Assembly: GCA_022385755.1 (NCBI GenBank)
Contig: MU278359.1
Coordinates: forward strand, 687,859-751,858
Direction of reading: 5' to 3'
Length of the DNA stretch: 64,000 nt
DNA from: Trametopsis cervina
Taxonomy: Eukaryota > Basidiomycota > Agaricomycetes > Polyporales > Irpicaceae
Positions 23,525 through 34,295 of the stretch are shown here, piece by piece. The position numbers were made by a program, and so were the translations under genes. Numbering within the stretch: the stretch's first letter is position 1; each line of letters opens with the position of its first letter. The notes under the pieces were generated by a model. The model worked only from the letters and a program-made list of their open reading frames with translations. It was not told the origin of the DNA and did not search any database.

Positions 23525-23655
23525 CGCGCGTGAACTGATGGCAGGCGCGCGCATTATGATCGGCGATTTTCCAACTGGTGAGTTTCAGTTTGAGATCATG
23601 CCACACCTTACTGACTCGCATTGTGTTTCTTGTCCCTTCCTTCCGACCAGTGACC

Positions 23656-24206
23656 ATGCCACAATGCAGGGGAAGCAACCGTCGATTCTCGCAGGATCGG
23701 CATTTGACACAGCACCTCAAAACCTGTCCGAAAGCTTTGGCATTATCGCGGTGGGGGTACGAACGCGCGCTGTGGATTCAAGCACAGCAGGAAGCCAATC
23801 AGCCGCCACACAAAAGGGTGCGCATAGAGAGCAAGACTGATGACGGAGTAAGCATTGCATCAGGGTCGTTTCTTCGCCATGCTCATGTCTGTAGACTGCT
23901 GATCACACCACAAGCAACCCTACGGAGTCTATCGCAGATAGTTCCAACCACGCAACCCAATCCGGCAATCCACCGCTATCTGACCTGTCCTTCACGGACG
24001 GTGTTTTGGCTTTGCCCCGTTCAACTATCCCTGAGCCCGATCCCATCTCCTTGCCAATTACGATACGTAGTGGACGACCCCTGCGCTCTACCGGGAAGGT
24101 GTGTGATCAGCTCCCGGAGGGTCCTGGAGCTGTAGACGAGTCGGATACTGCTATTGCGAAACGCCCCCTATCTCCTCAGCACTCAGTAGAATCTGATTCA
24201 GCCTAG
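23656..24206 (+). CDS. Short degenerate zinc-finger ORF, possible transposon 5' remnant, 167 aa
   Basis: Exons 23656-23847 and 23895-24206 (47-nt intron). The N-terminus MPQCRGSNRRFSQDRHLTQH is followed by LKTCP. It resembles a C2H2 finger, but the position normally holding the second Cys is Ser (C-R-G-S), so metal binding is doubtful. The second exon ends with a segment around GRPLRSTGKVCDQLPEGPG. From memory, this order (finger, then a Gly/Arg-rich segment with LPEGP) resembles the start of large transposon-associated proteins of basidiomycetes (Plavaka/KDZ type), but the transposase body is absent and a stop follows at 24206. It may be a truncated remnant or a domesticated small gene. The splice junction is in phase and the frame is intact. 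Confidence 0.45.
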
Positions 24207-24723
24207 TGATATCGTTCTGCTGGGCTATACTTCGTTTCTATCTCACGGGCGGTCATACGTGCCACTTCCCCGACAGGCTGATTGCAACACACTAGGCCGC
24301 AGAGTATTTTGAGGTCAACCTGCCAAAATCCTTGCCACGGTCGTCTGAGGTCACAATGCACGAATCCCCGCAACTCGTGCGAGGAGCTGAGTCCGCAGCC
24401 GTTATCAGTGAAGTGCTACTCGTATAATGTCAATTCATCTATCGTTGAAGGTGGGGAAGGTGTACAACATGGCTTACGGCTGCTGCTGCGGCCTAAGCAG
24501 TGTATCCTGTGCTTGATCATTGTCTCAGAAAGAACTGTGATTCCATCACAAAGTAGCTAAGACATTGCAATTCAGTGTCCGTAGTAAAGATGCATCATGG
24601 ATAGCAGATCAGCAAGCGAAACGTTTTGAAGAAGAGAAAGGAGTGTAGCGTAGTGAGTCTAAGAAACCGACACGAGGTATCAAGGAGCGAGATTGTAGAG
24701 GTTACGTTCTAAGAGGTAGCATT
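24207..24723. other. Intergenic, convergent
   Basis: About 0.5 kb between the zinc-finger-like ORF (plus) and the 3' end of the P450 gene (minus). No gene or clear element seen. Confidence 0.45.
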
Positions 24724-27070
24724 TCAATACTTGAGACGCTCGAGCATCATTGGCATAGAAGGGTCTGTGGTGTCTTTTCCGACGGTTGGATAATTGACTC
24801 CCGCGAGGTTCCAGACAATATCCTTGTTGCTAGGGTGGAACTTGAAAGAGCGGAGCAAGACAGCCAGCACCACCTCTGCGGGGACACAAGAGGACATTAG
24901 CCGTCGGGCTTCGCACAGCAAAACAATATATGAGCTTACTCATTTCCAGCTGCGAGAACTTGAAGCCGCTAAAAATGGTGTGAGCTTCCGGTTTGAATAA
25001 AACTGATTTTGTACAAGTAAGCTCACATGCAGGCTCTGCCACCACCGATGAACGTCATCCTATACAGCCCACGGTCATTGCACAATCCCGTCGAGATTAT
25101 AACGCAACTCACAAGTTGGAGTAAACACCCGGGACACGAGCAGCGGTGACAGACTCGGGCAATTTGTTGATCCAGCGCTCAGGCTTCCATTCCAAAGCGT
25201 CTTCACCCCAGATGGCCTTGCTTCTGTTGCACGCACGGATACCAATGATGACGGTCGTGTCCTTTGGCACAAAGATCTCGGTCAAAGTGCTACCATCTTC
25301 GCCACGAATGGGCTCAGTGAGGGGCATCATAACGTCCTGACGAACTCTAGGAACATCCGTGAGGATGGAGACATAACAGTATTCAAACGGGACTTACTCG
25401 CGACTCAGCATTGTCACAGGAGGGTACCTGCAACGAAACCAGGTTATCGCAGAACGCTGCATGAGGCGTGTGGAGCACTTACAGTCTCAGGGTCTCCCTG
25501 CATATGGCGTCGATCCAGGGCAAGTCAACAAGGATATCATATGGAATATCGGCTCCGTCGGGGCTGGCCTCGAGAACTTCTGCGCGGACTTTATCTTGAA
25601 TGTCTTGACGCTCCGCAAGGAGTTGGAAGGTTCGAGAAAGTGCATTGGAGGTTGTGTCCGTTGCCGCGTTGACGAGGCTCCTGAAAATACCTGTTTGTTA
25701 GTGTTGCGGATTGAGGTAATCATCCCGGAGATGCCCACCCCAGCTGTCCAAGGACCTCGGCGTCGGGCAGTTTGTCATCACCTTCAGCCTTCATATTCGC
25801 CTTCACTGTGTGGCTGTCAGCAGATGGAAGATGAATGCGAACGGAGAGTGTTTCTGACAAAGAGTGCTGATGAGATCTTTCCCCTCCCCAATCTGATGTT
25901 CGAGGGCCACATCGCCGTGTGCGAGCGCGGCCAACTTGCTCTGGTGGATCTCCTTCGCATGATCATGCATAGTTTTCACCACTCCTCGCATGCGCTGCAC
26001 GTCCTTGCTGGGGTACAAGTCGAGGAAGATGCGCTGGAATAGGGCGTTGCCGATGTTGCGAACCTTGGGGAATATGATACGGTAGTAATGCAATGTAAAG
26101 CTGAGCGGGCTGGTGGCGAATCGTCAGCGGACGTAGATGTGTACTATTTGCAGTTACGTACATGAACATCTTGATGGCATCTCCATAGGGGTTGCGGCTT
26201 TCAGTGACCAAAGGATCGAAAGAATAACCAAGGCCGCCCTGACCGATGAGTTCGAGTGCGGTCCGACCCATCCAGTTCAAGACATCCACTTCTTTGGTAC
26301 CATGTCCCACCTGGTTCTCCACGGCGGTTCGAAGCTGTATGCCTCATTGAGATGTCAAGATCCACGAAGCGCGAGGCAGCACTCACACGATGGACGGTGC
26401 TGTAGAATATCGGAGTCAAATCCCGCATATGAGCGATAGAGAAGACCGGGTTGAGCATCTTGCGTTGTCTACGATGATAGTCGCCTGCGCAAGATAAATA
26501 TCATCGCACATGTTACGCGACTCAACTTACATACCCATAGTAGATAACAAGGAGGGGCCGAACGCCATCTCAAACCACCTGGATGAGCAGTTTATATCAC
26601 GTATGTGTGAGGAAGAAGCAGCGCGAATGACTTACGATAAGAACCAACGAGGCTCCTCATAGATGTGCTGCTCCTTTATAACGATGTTGTGCAAGGCCTG
26701 AGGGTCCCAGACATACAAGCCCCGCGTCTGTGAACATATACGAGTACTACAGTTGGAGCGTAGCCATTAAAATCAATGATTGTGATACGTACGCCAAATG
26801 GACCGTGGTATTTTGCGACTCCGGGGTACTGCGTGGCGATGCGATCGTGGTAGTCCCAACCGTAGCGATTGAACAAATCACCCAGGTTTCCTGATGAAAA
26901 ATGAATCCTGTAGAATTTTGAACCGTCAAGTCACACATACCTTGGGTAAGGGACGTCCTTGTGGGTCCAGGGACGTTATCCAGGGGAGACTTGAGCAGAT
27001 ATGCACGGAAGGCTAGCCATAGAGCCCACACGGTTCCACCGACCAGAGCAACTGGTATAAGGATCGACAT
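24724..27070 (-). CDS. Cytochrome P450 monooxygenase, 542 aa, 14 exons
   Basis: Exons 27070-26941, 26890-26793, 26727-26636, 26578-26535, 26484-26387, 26334-26162, 26109-25859, 25805-25739, 25680-25483, 25427-25398, 25346-25113, 25059-25027, 24968-24940, 24875-24724; all join in phase. Microsomal type: N-terminal anchor (IPVALVGGTVWALWLAF) then a proline-rich hinge (NVPGPTRTSL). The I-helix oxygen motif is A324-TDTT; ExxR is E380-R383 (RETLRL); the PERF-like motif is WKPERW; the heme loop is FIGGGRACIGF with ligand Cys482. Conserved family blocks include RRQRKMLNPVFSI and MGRTALELIGQGGLGYSFDPL. Three exons are only 29-33 nt and surround the heme loop; one intron lies in the codon just after the heme Cys. 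Substrate and CYP family are not decidable here. No terpene synthase, polyketide synthase or other pathway gene is nearby. Confidence 0.93.
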
Positions 27071-28764
27071 GGTAAAGTCTCCAAGAGCTGATTTGCGTAG
27101 AGGAGGAAGAGACGGAAGCTGATGAGCACAGTTCACTTTCAAGCAGTTCTTATATGAATGGGGGAAGGTCATATCCTCACCTTGTGTGGCCATTGAGCCG
27201 TTGCGCGTCACAAAGCTTACGTGCGTGGGCAAACCTGACAATGCCGGTCATGGATTTGGATAACCGTGGGTAACGCTCCACTGAGATACACAGGGCTTGG
27301 AGGTGTGTTGCAACGAGAGTATCAGCAGGCCAGTCCCTCCGTGCTCTCGATGCCGCCGACACCGTCGGGCTTTCTTTAGTCAACAGCTATCTCGTTGCGA
27401 CGCCAGGAAGAATTCTGCAGAGACTCATTTGAATAGCGCTGATGTTTGCCTCGCCTGCTTCCATTGATTTCTCCTTGATTTGCATCGCGACACGTGTTGC
27501 GGTCCTGCCTATAGGGAGATGTGCGACAAAACCTTTTTAGGTCTTCGGTATCATCGATGTATAGTTTATCTACGCCCAAAAGATCTTAGTGACTTTACAA
27601 TCAGTCTACACCATTGTTACGCACGATATCAGTTGCGAGCCTAAGGAATAATATCGTGCTCGGCTGTTTGTAGCTGCCTCGATCGGCAGATTGTCCTCTA
27701 GTCCCGTGTAGTAAGTATAGCCACATGATTGATGAGCTCATGTGGTAGCGATCGCTCGCAAGTGTGGTCGACAAGTCGCGATGTGGCGGAAAACCAGTGA
27801 GGACTGCGCACATGTCATTATTCTGTGCCGTTAGCTTTGTCTGCCGAAGGGTCCTCTGAGGTATCGTACTGACAACTGCACCTGGGGAATCGTGCTGCAA
27901 GGAGCTCGTCACCCAAAGTGTGTAAACTTGGCGTCGGTGGTTGTACCGGCCCGGTGGCGTTATGTTCAAGGTACAGTACAGTATCTTTGATGAAACGTGG
28001 ACGTTGCTTACAGTTCCGGACTGAGCGGCAGACCATGTCCACGGACGCCACAAAGCTCGGGAATAGCCGTTACGTCCTCGATGCGCGCTTGCGCCTGCTG
28101 TTCGTGACAGCGCCCTCAGCCCTCAGCTTATACATCGTACTCATATAGTTCAAAGTCGGTGAACCGAGTAACATTGGCCAGTGAAGCAGCTCGCTAGCCA
28201 GTTTATTCTTATCCGAGTAGCCCGCTCGGCACCAGTAGCTCTTCTCTTTAGGGCCAGTCAAGCGCGACTCGAGCGTGGATTTATTTGCCCTTGCCCTCAT
28301 TTGGGTACTTGGATGTGCAAAAATCGTCGCCCGTGGGAAGACGGTGACGGTCGTGGGTTATATCGTACATTCGTTAGCCTGACTAGGCAACTCTCTAGTC
28401 CAAGTTTGATTCCGCTGCATTGTCGGGATGTCCAACTTCCAGTACGTCGCCTTCCAGTGCAGCTATAGACCTGCTGATCCTTACGCTGTCTTTACATAAG
28501 ATATCGCAGGTCAAACGGGCAGAGCGGATGCTCTTCAGCTCATAACAATAGCTGGGGGCTCAATAACTGGCTTTCTCCCACCCTGCAATCCTGACCCTCA
28601 CTCTCAATGCAGACCATCGAATGTGCCGTCGGCGTCGATGCCAAAGGATCCGCTGAGGTTGAGGTGAGACCATGGCTGCGATGGGTTGCTACTAGGAGAC
28701 TAACAAGCCGCGGAAAGGGCTCACCCTCGGCATCTGGATACTTATCAGCCACGCATACGCCGTC
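27071..28764. other. Divergent intergenic region, P450 / BTB paralog C
   Basis: About 1.7 kb. A TATAAG on the minus strand at 27149-27154, about 80 nt upstream of the P450 ATG, is a plausible core promoter. An ATG at 28607 could begin a short upstream exon for paralog C, but it does not splice in phase. No other gene seen. Confidence 0.45.
27149..27154 (-). promoter_or_regulatory. TATA-like element of the P450 gene
   Basis: TATAAG on the minus strand about 80 nt upstream of the P450 start codon. Confidence 0.35.
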
Positions 28765-30461
28765 ATGGACAAATATACAGGAGAACAGTCAGAATCGATG
28801 CCAGCAATTCACTATGGCGATGTCACCAGGACAAGAGAGGCCGATACCTTCGACTGGGCCATCTCTCAAAATGCACTATCAGATACGCAGGCAGGAAGAT
28901 GGCAGAGCGCACCGTCAGATCCAAGAGACGAGCAATGGGCGGAAGTACCGGCAGATGTACTAGGAACCTCTGAAAAGCCCGATGAGGTACCTTTTCAAGA
29001 GATGTGGGAGGACACATCACCACAGCCACGAAGAGGGATGTGGGAGGAAGTAGCTTCAGACCCATCAAAGACCTTTGCAAGGCCAGATAAGGTACTTCCC
29101 CATCGTTACTTCAGTCACTGTGTTCAGAGCATCGCGGAAAAGATTGGAAAGCTTGATGAACTGGCGCCAATTCAAATTCCAGATGCCGCAGAAGTACGAA
29201 TTCCCACCGGACCACCTTCACCTGGAATACAAGAGTCTGTCCTGCATGCCCCTCCATCCATCGAACAAATGCGTAAGTCTTCCATGACCTTTGCAAGCCC
29301 TTGCTTGACTATGCACCCACTACAGAGCGTGGATCTCTTTCAGAGGGCACCTGGGCTGAATTCCAGGTTGCTCGAGAACTGCTCCTACAGGACGCCGTTG
29401 CGGACTCCATTCTCAACGGAAGCTTCAGCGACATCCAAATCCAGGCGTACAGCCAGAGAGGCAAGCTTGGTGTAGTACACACGCCGATTACTGTACACGC
29501 CAGGTCTTCTTTCCTGGAGGCGGCCTCACCTGCCTTGAGAGGTACGCGACTCCCCTCAGGCCTCGACCATGTGTTGACTTCAGGTGCTACAGAGTTATCC
29601 AAAACGGAAAGACGCATAACCCGATCCATTCCCGCAGCCACCACCAACTATGAGTATGCAGAGGATAGCGATCTAGAAGATATTATGGATGACAACGCCG
29701 ATGACCGCGGCAGTGAAATATCCGACATTCCATCCAATGCATCCTCTGACAGCTGGCTGAACGAGCCGGAAGAAAATACCGAACCCGACAAACGCAACGA
29801 ACCTTATATTGCACATCGGCCATTAGACACCCAAGTAGACCAGCCCGAAGCTATCTTTGTACCCGACACGGCTGCGAAAACGTCTGTCATGCTATCTTTG
29901 TGCATGCTGGCGGTACCTGACTCCGTTTCCAGATACCAGGCACTACTCCTGTACCTGTATAATAACCGGATCTCGTTCGCTCCGCTCAAGTCGCACCCAT
30001 CGAAGCCCCGGCCTTTGAGCCAGAGGACGGCTTGTTCCCCGAAGTCGATGTACAGATTGGCGACGAAGGCAAGTTACCACACCTCGCGGAACCTATATGA
30101 CGACTCTGACTGACTTATATCTAGTTCGAGCTCGATGAACTGAGGAAGATCTCCGAGAACGCAATCCTAGCGGGTATCTCAAGTGGAAACATCGTAGAAG
30201 AACTCTTCAGTGACTTCTCATGGAGGTACGATCACCGCGGGTCATCCTTGCACTCCCCTGATTGACTTTTGCAGGTATCCGAATATCCTCGCTAAACAGG
30301 CGAAGCTGTTTTCCGAATATGCCGCTCAACAAGACGTAAGGGACAAACTCAATGAAGTCTTGAAAGATGTTGTACTGGGAAAGCTACCTCATGGCCACAT
30401 CGTGCTCAGCGCATTGTTTGAGCACTTCCTTCCTCCTGTGAAACGAGATAGCTCCGTCTGA
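28765..30461 (+). CDS. Acidic-insert BTB protein, paralog C, 478 aa, with a GC-AG intron
   Basis: Exons 28765-29272, 29326-29541, 29593-29881, 29933-30068, 30125-30225, 30275-30461. The N-terminal exon (~169 residues) is Asp/Glu/Pro/Trp-rich and unrelated to A, B or D. The BTB part follows: LLLQDAVADSILNGSFSDIQ, VHARSSFLEAASPALR, an acidic linker (EYAEDSDLEDIMDDNADD), YQALLLYLYNNRISFAPL, CSPKSMYRLATK, FELDELRKIS, ENIVEELF-type block and a C-terminal ending LFEHFLPPVKR. Exon phases 1,1,2,0,2 match the other paralogs. The intron after MYRLATK (30069-30124) starts GCAAGT instead of GT; the equivalent introns in A, B and D start GT. Start codon is the first usable ATG. Confidence 0.8.
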
Positions 30462-31050
30462 CCAGTATCAAACAATTTTTGGCACACTTGTAGATCCAAC
30501 AATAACATGACAATGCGATTTCTTGCGCCCGAGAGTACAACTTTGGCATCTCGCTGTGCTTGGTCATATTAGACGCCCGAATACAGATGACTGTCTTATG
30601 CGGGTCCCGTCTAACACTCGAGATTTACAGTTACAGGTACGCATGCTGATCCATTGCGTCTATGTTACGCGCCACTTGACAGGATTTTGTGCCTTCATTA
30701 CGACTTACAAGGCATTATTGCCTGCTGGAAACGAGTTCCTTCTGTGCCCTTGTTCTTGCTCTCCGGACGTGAGGTATGTATTGTTACTCCTCGCGGTCCT
30801 CGTATACTGACTTGTTGTTAGATATATACGTGCGTACATGAAACACAAAAATGACAGAAAAGCTGTGCGCGAAGCACCCAATTTCAGGAAAGGCAGACAA
30901 TGGCAGCTACGTCGCTTACGCTCGCTGGTGGCTGTCGTAGTACTGGTACCGCTAGTCAGGAATGAGCCTTAAGGGCTATATCTGCGGCAGAGTCTGTTGC
31001 AACAGTCTTACTTCCCCTCTGACAAGACACCGTTGATCCACGACATCGAT
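30462..31050. other. Intergenic, no gene recognised
   Basis: About 0.6 kb. A short frame from an ATG near 30901 (MAATSLTLAGGC) ends before any clear splice site and might be a lost or unrecognised first exon of the downstream membrane protein. Nothing firm. Confidence 0.35.
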
Positions 31051-31755
31051 ATGGTCGCCGTCCTAACAGCTGAATCTAATACAATCACAATCTCTTGTGA
31101 ACTGGCCGACATGGCCGCGAATACACGTTTATTCCTGGGACCCACGGGAATCTCGTTGTCACCATCGGACCACATTGTGGCCGTTGCTGTTGGTGTCGGT
31201 GTGCCTGGAGGCCTGCTCCTGGTCACGATCCTGGTGTTCATCATCGTCATTTACTTGAACATGCAGAGGATGAAACACAAGAATGGGCCTCGTGGGCGTA
31301 AGTGTTTTCTTGCACTGGACTGCGTTTCTGCTGCTCATATTGTAAAGGTTGTAGTTGAGGAAGAAATATTGGATGGTAGTCGAAGCATAACCCCTCTGGA
31401 TGGACATATAAGGCAGCTATCTCTCACATATGGGGAAAGCAGACGACCCTCCCTGGCGTCGCATCGCTCCTTTATTCTATCTATAAACAATATGCCATCA
31501 GTCATAACGCACGGAATGACTCGTCCTGGCTCCTTCAGTACTCTCCCATCTTACCACTCAAGGTCCAGCAGCGATGTACAGACCGCTGCAACCGTCGATT
31601 CGCCGTCATATCCTGATCCGGCCACAAGCATCGCTTCAAACACTGTGACTGAAAAAGTCGCAAGCAGCACACATGCGGCGAAAAGTGCGCTGCCCAGACC
31701 TGGGCCTGATGCACTTCCCGGACGATCCGTTGGTGGAGGCGACGAGGACAGCTAG
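31051..31755 (+). CDS. Single-pass membrane protein of unknown function, 215 aa
   Basis: Exons 31051-31297 and 31355-31755. The 57-nt intron is stop-free and 3n; splicing gives RG-LEEEILD. One strong transmembrane segment lies at about residues 41-69 (IVAVAVGVGVPGGLLLVTIL and on), followed by a basic stretch (NMQRMKHKNG), so the C-terminus is probably cytoplasmic. The cytoplasmic part is Ser/Thr/Pro-rich. Many fungal proteins with this layout carry an extracellular domain before the membrane segment; here the N-terminus is only ~40 residues, so a 5' exon or a truncation is possible. The frame stays open upstream to about 30997 without an ATG. No domain recognised. Confidence 0.55.
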   Translation: MVAVLTAESNTITISCELADMAANTRLFLGPTGISLSPSDHIVAVAVGVGVPGGLLLVTILVFIIVIYLNMQRMKHKNGPRGRKCFLALDCVSAAHIVKVVVEEEILDGSRSITPLDGHIRQLSLTYGESRRPSLASHRSFILSINNMPSVITHGMTRPGSFSTLPSYHSRSSSDVQTAATVDSPSYPDPATSIASNTVTEKVASSTHAAKSALPRPGPDALPGRSVGGGDEDS

Positions 31756-32416
31756 ACCACATTTTGTCTCTTGCGGCGCCGCTGGTTCGACGCCCTCGTC
31801 ACGGGTACGAGTTGTAACTACAACATACAGGTGAGAATAGGAAGTTTGAATTTATGCACCTGTTTTGACCATCCTCTGACTTTATAACTCAGTCCGCAGG
31901 TGTGCTCGTCCCCAAGGCTTTGTAACATTCAGTGCCATAATGTCGACGCCTGGACCTTGGTTATACCAACGCTTCAAGGCGTCTTGGTTTGGAGTAGTGT
32001 ACTGCATAGCTTACAATAAACGAGTTGAACTCTGAAATGATGTCGTACAACTCAAAGTAAGACCTAGGTACACGTTGCCCTAACATGTATATAGTAATGC
32101 ATAGTGTAAAATAGGTGGCTCCGGAGGTGCCGATAGTAGGTAGTATTGACATGCCGCGATACAGCTAGTGTCTGTAGGAATACAGGGATGAATTATAGTG
32201 ATACAAGCTCGCAGGCCTGTGATGAGGAGGCTGCGCGCGACATGGGAGAATAATAAAGTCGAACAGGTAAGACCCAGGAAGGGAAACAAAAAGTATGCAC
32301 AAGGAAAGGTGATATATGCGTACGTGTCTACTAATGCAGTGTTCATGTGAAGGTACGAAGTCCCTAAAGGAAGAAATGAAATATATCAATCCGGTCAGAC
32401 GACAGAAAGGAGGCAG
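31756..32416. other. Convergent intergenic region
   Basis: About 0.66 kb of AT-rich sequence between two gene ends; probably 3' untranslated regions. No gene recognised. Confidence 0.45.
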
Positions 32417-33760
32417 CTACGCTGCACCTCGCATTTCCAAGGCACGCAGGTACTCCTTTGACAGAGCCTCCGCTGTGACCCGGTATACGGGCTGAGCGAC
32501 TTCAAGGCCGTAGTCATCGTCGTCGTCTTCAAGCCCTGCGAATTCGTCTTCATCGGCGAAGAAGAACTTCGCCTTCGACCGCTCCGGGGAAAGGGCAGCG
32601 AAAAACGCGGTTTCGTCGACGCGATACGTGTTGAGACGGAAGTATCCAGAGTTGTCCTTCGAGAGATCCAGAAGCACCTTCCATCTTTCTGTCCAATCAA
32701 TCTCCCACTGCCGGGTACACTCGACGGTGTGAACCAACTCTGGCTGATACTTTTCATCACATGTGTTGATCTGACATCCGTGTGTCGAGCAGAGAGAGGT
32801 TTCTGCTGATACGAATGTGGCGTCGTTGTCATTCGAAGACGACTGGGATAACGAGATGTCGACGAAGGTTTCATCCGTTGGCGATAGTGAAACGTCTGCT
32901 CGCGGGTGTACTTCGGAGAGCAGAGGAGACTCTGAATCATCAGTCGACGCGTCGTTTGATGCTCGTCGAAGCATGTCATGGAGGAACAGTGTTTTGTGAA
33001 TGCTGTACAGCGGATAGTTGCAGAATACACGATCCAGAGTCGCAGAACGGGAGTCGCGAAGACTCGAAAGGCTGCCAGTGCGTGGGTAGATGAGCGCGTT
33101 TGGGTTGGGAGTTGAGAGCCTCGGCTGAGGAGATTCGGCAGGGAATCTTTGTTGGGTTGCGCTATTTCCCAACCGCGAGGAAAGAAGGTTGCGAAGGCTG
33201 CGGCTAGAATGATTCATGTCTATGATGCCTCCGTACGCACTTCCATAGGTTTCGGCCTTTGCATACTCGTCGAAACGTGAATGCCAAAATTCCTTCAAAG
33301 AGGTGAGGGCGCTTCGCGAAAGCCCGTGATCGGTCGGCTCAAGGGAGATGGTTGGATGAATGTCCTCAATATGCGCAGTCGTAGAAGGTGATTCCACGAA
33401 GGTATGGATTGGAGAGGGCTCCTTGGAAGCTTGAACGACGGGAATTGTATTCGGAGGGAGCAAAGGTTTACTCGGTATGTCCAGCGAGTCGGAATCGCTG
33501 GTGTCGTCAGAGAAGTCGCTGTCGTCGCTGCTTGACGGCTCGAAGGGGACTAGTAGCGTACTGGCAAACTCCCATTCACCCTCATCGTCGAGTTCGCCCG
33601 ACTTCTCGGTCCATTCAAGGTCTGTGAACGCATGCTGTCTTCGGAGCTGTGGGCGCATGAAGCCAGCTCTACTGGGAGCGCGCGGCGCGGCTGCTGGGTC
33701 GTTCGGATACGTGCCCTCCAGGTCCGACTCGTGGCCCGCCTGTATCAGTTCCGCGCGCAT
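32417..33760 (-). CDS. Hypothetical acidic/serine-rich protein, 447 aa
   Basis: A long intronless frame. I start at the ATG at 33760 (MRAELIQAGHESDLEG); the frame stays open a further 276 nt upstream, but that part has no protein-like composition I trust. The protein has a conserved-looking N-terminal block (FTDLEWTEKSGELDDEGEWE), an Asp/Ser run (SSSDDSDFSDDTSDSDS), a middle block (LKEFWHSRFDEYAKAETYG) and a C-terminal block (QWEIDWTERWKVLLDLSKDN, then an acidic run and VYRVTAEALSKEYLRALEM). Separate tryptophan-rich blocks linked by disordered acidic stretches suggest a scaffold or binding protein. I do not recognise a family. Confidence 0.7.
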   Translation of the reverse strand: MRAELIQAGHESDLEGTYPNDPAAAPRAPSRAGFMRPQLRRQHAFTDLEWTEKSGELDDEGEWEFASTLLVPFEPSSSDDSDFSDDTSDSDSLDIPSKPLLPPNTIPVVQASKEPSPIHTFVESPSTTAHIEDIHPTISLEPTDHGLSRSALTSLKEFWHSRFDEYAKAETYGSAYGGIIDMNHSSRSLRNLLSSRLGNSATQQRFPAESPQPRLSTPNPNALIYPRTGSLSSLRDSRSATLDRVFCNYPLYSIHKTLFLHDMLRRASNDASTDDSESPLLSEVHPRADVSLSPTDETFVDISLSQSSSNDNDATFVSAETSLCSTHGCQINTCDEKYQPELVHTVECTRQWEIDWTERWKVLLDLSKDNSGYFRLNTYRVDETAFFAALSPERSKAKFFFADEDEFAGLEDDDDDYGLEVAQPVYRVTAEALSKEYLRALEMRGAA

Positions 33761-34295
33761 ACCAGCTTTTGTTGGATAGAAAAAGGTATTGAAGGGCGGT
33801 AGAAAGAGTGTGTGGACATAAAAGAGTGAATGCCTACTGGAAGCAAAATTTAGAGCGTGAGCGTCGGCCAGAGGAAAAAGCTGGTGGCCGTGTCGACCGG
33901 GAATGTCTTCAACCAAAAGTCCGTCGGGATGCGTTGAAGCGCCAACTGTTGCCCACGTGGCTACGATCTCTCGATCTCGGGCTACAGCGCTGGCAACGAC
34001 CAGCCCCCACGCCTCAGTTCTCGGGTGTCGGCTCAAAAATCGCGGTGTTAGCTATGCACAGAGGCCACCCTTTTATGCTTTGCCAGATGCTGAGTTTTTT
34101 TTTGGCAAACTTGGCTACTGTAATAAGATCATGAAAGGTGTACAACGCTGAATGTGTCACAGTCTGTCACACTAAGAACGCTTGTTCCTTTTCTGGATGC
34201 ACGAGCCCCTTAACGTCACACTCCGTGACAATACGCGTAAGTCACGTCTACAAGCTATTGGCCACAGGCCGCCATCCGCTAGAACGCCAGTTATC
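33761..34295. other. Divergent promoter region, acidic protein / MED1
   Basis: A 535-nt head-to-head gap. It holds a run of nine T at 34097-34105 and, closer to MED1, a cluster of GTCAC/GTGAC motifs listed separately. No other gene. Confidence 0.5.
34156..34245. promoter_or_regulatory. GTCAC/GTGAC motif cluster upstream of MED1
   Basis: Five copies in 90 nt: GTCAC at 34156, 34166, 34215 and 34241, and GTGAC at 34225. They lie about 50-140 nt upstream of the MED1 ATG. The half-site resembles CRE/ATF-type binding sites, but the binding factor is unknown. A denser cluster exists at 47034-47072. Confidence 0.45.

Noticed and set aside
24724..28764. Secondary-metabolite gene cluster around the P450
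   Set aside because: No terpene synthase, polyketide synthase, peptide synthetase, transporter or cluster regulator adjacent; one P450 is not a cluster.
31770..31800. GGTTCGA, resembling a tRNA T-arm
   Set aside because: No D-arm, anticodon stem or acceptor stem can be drawn around it.
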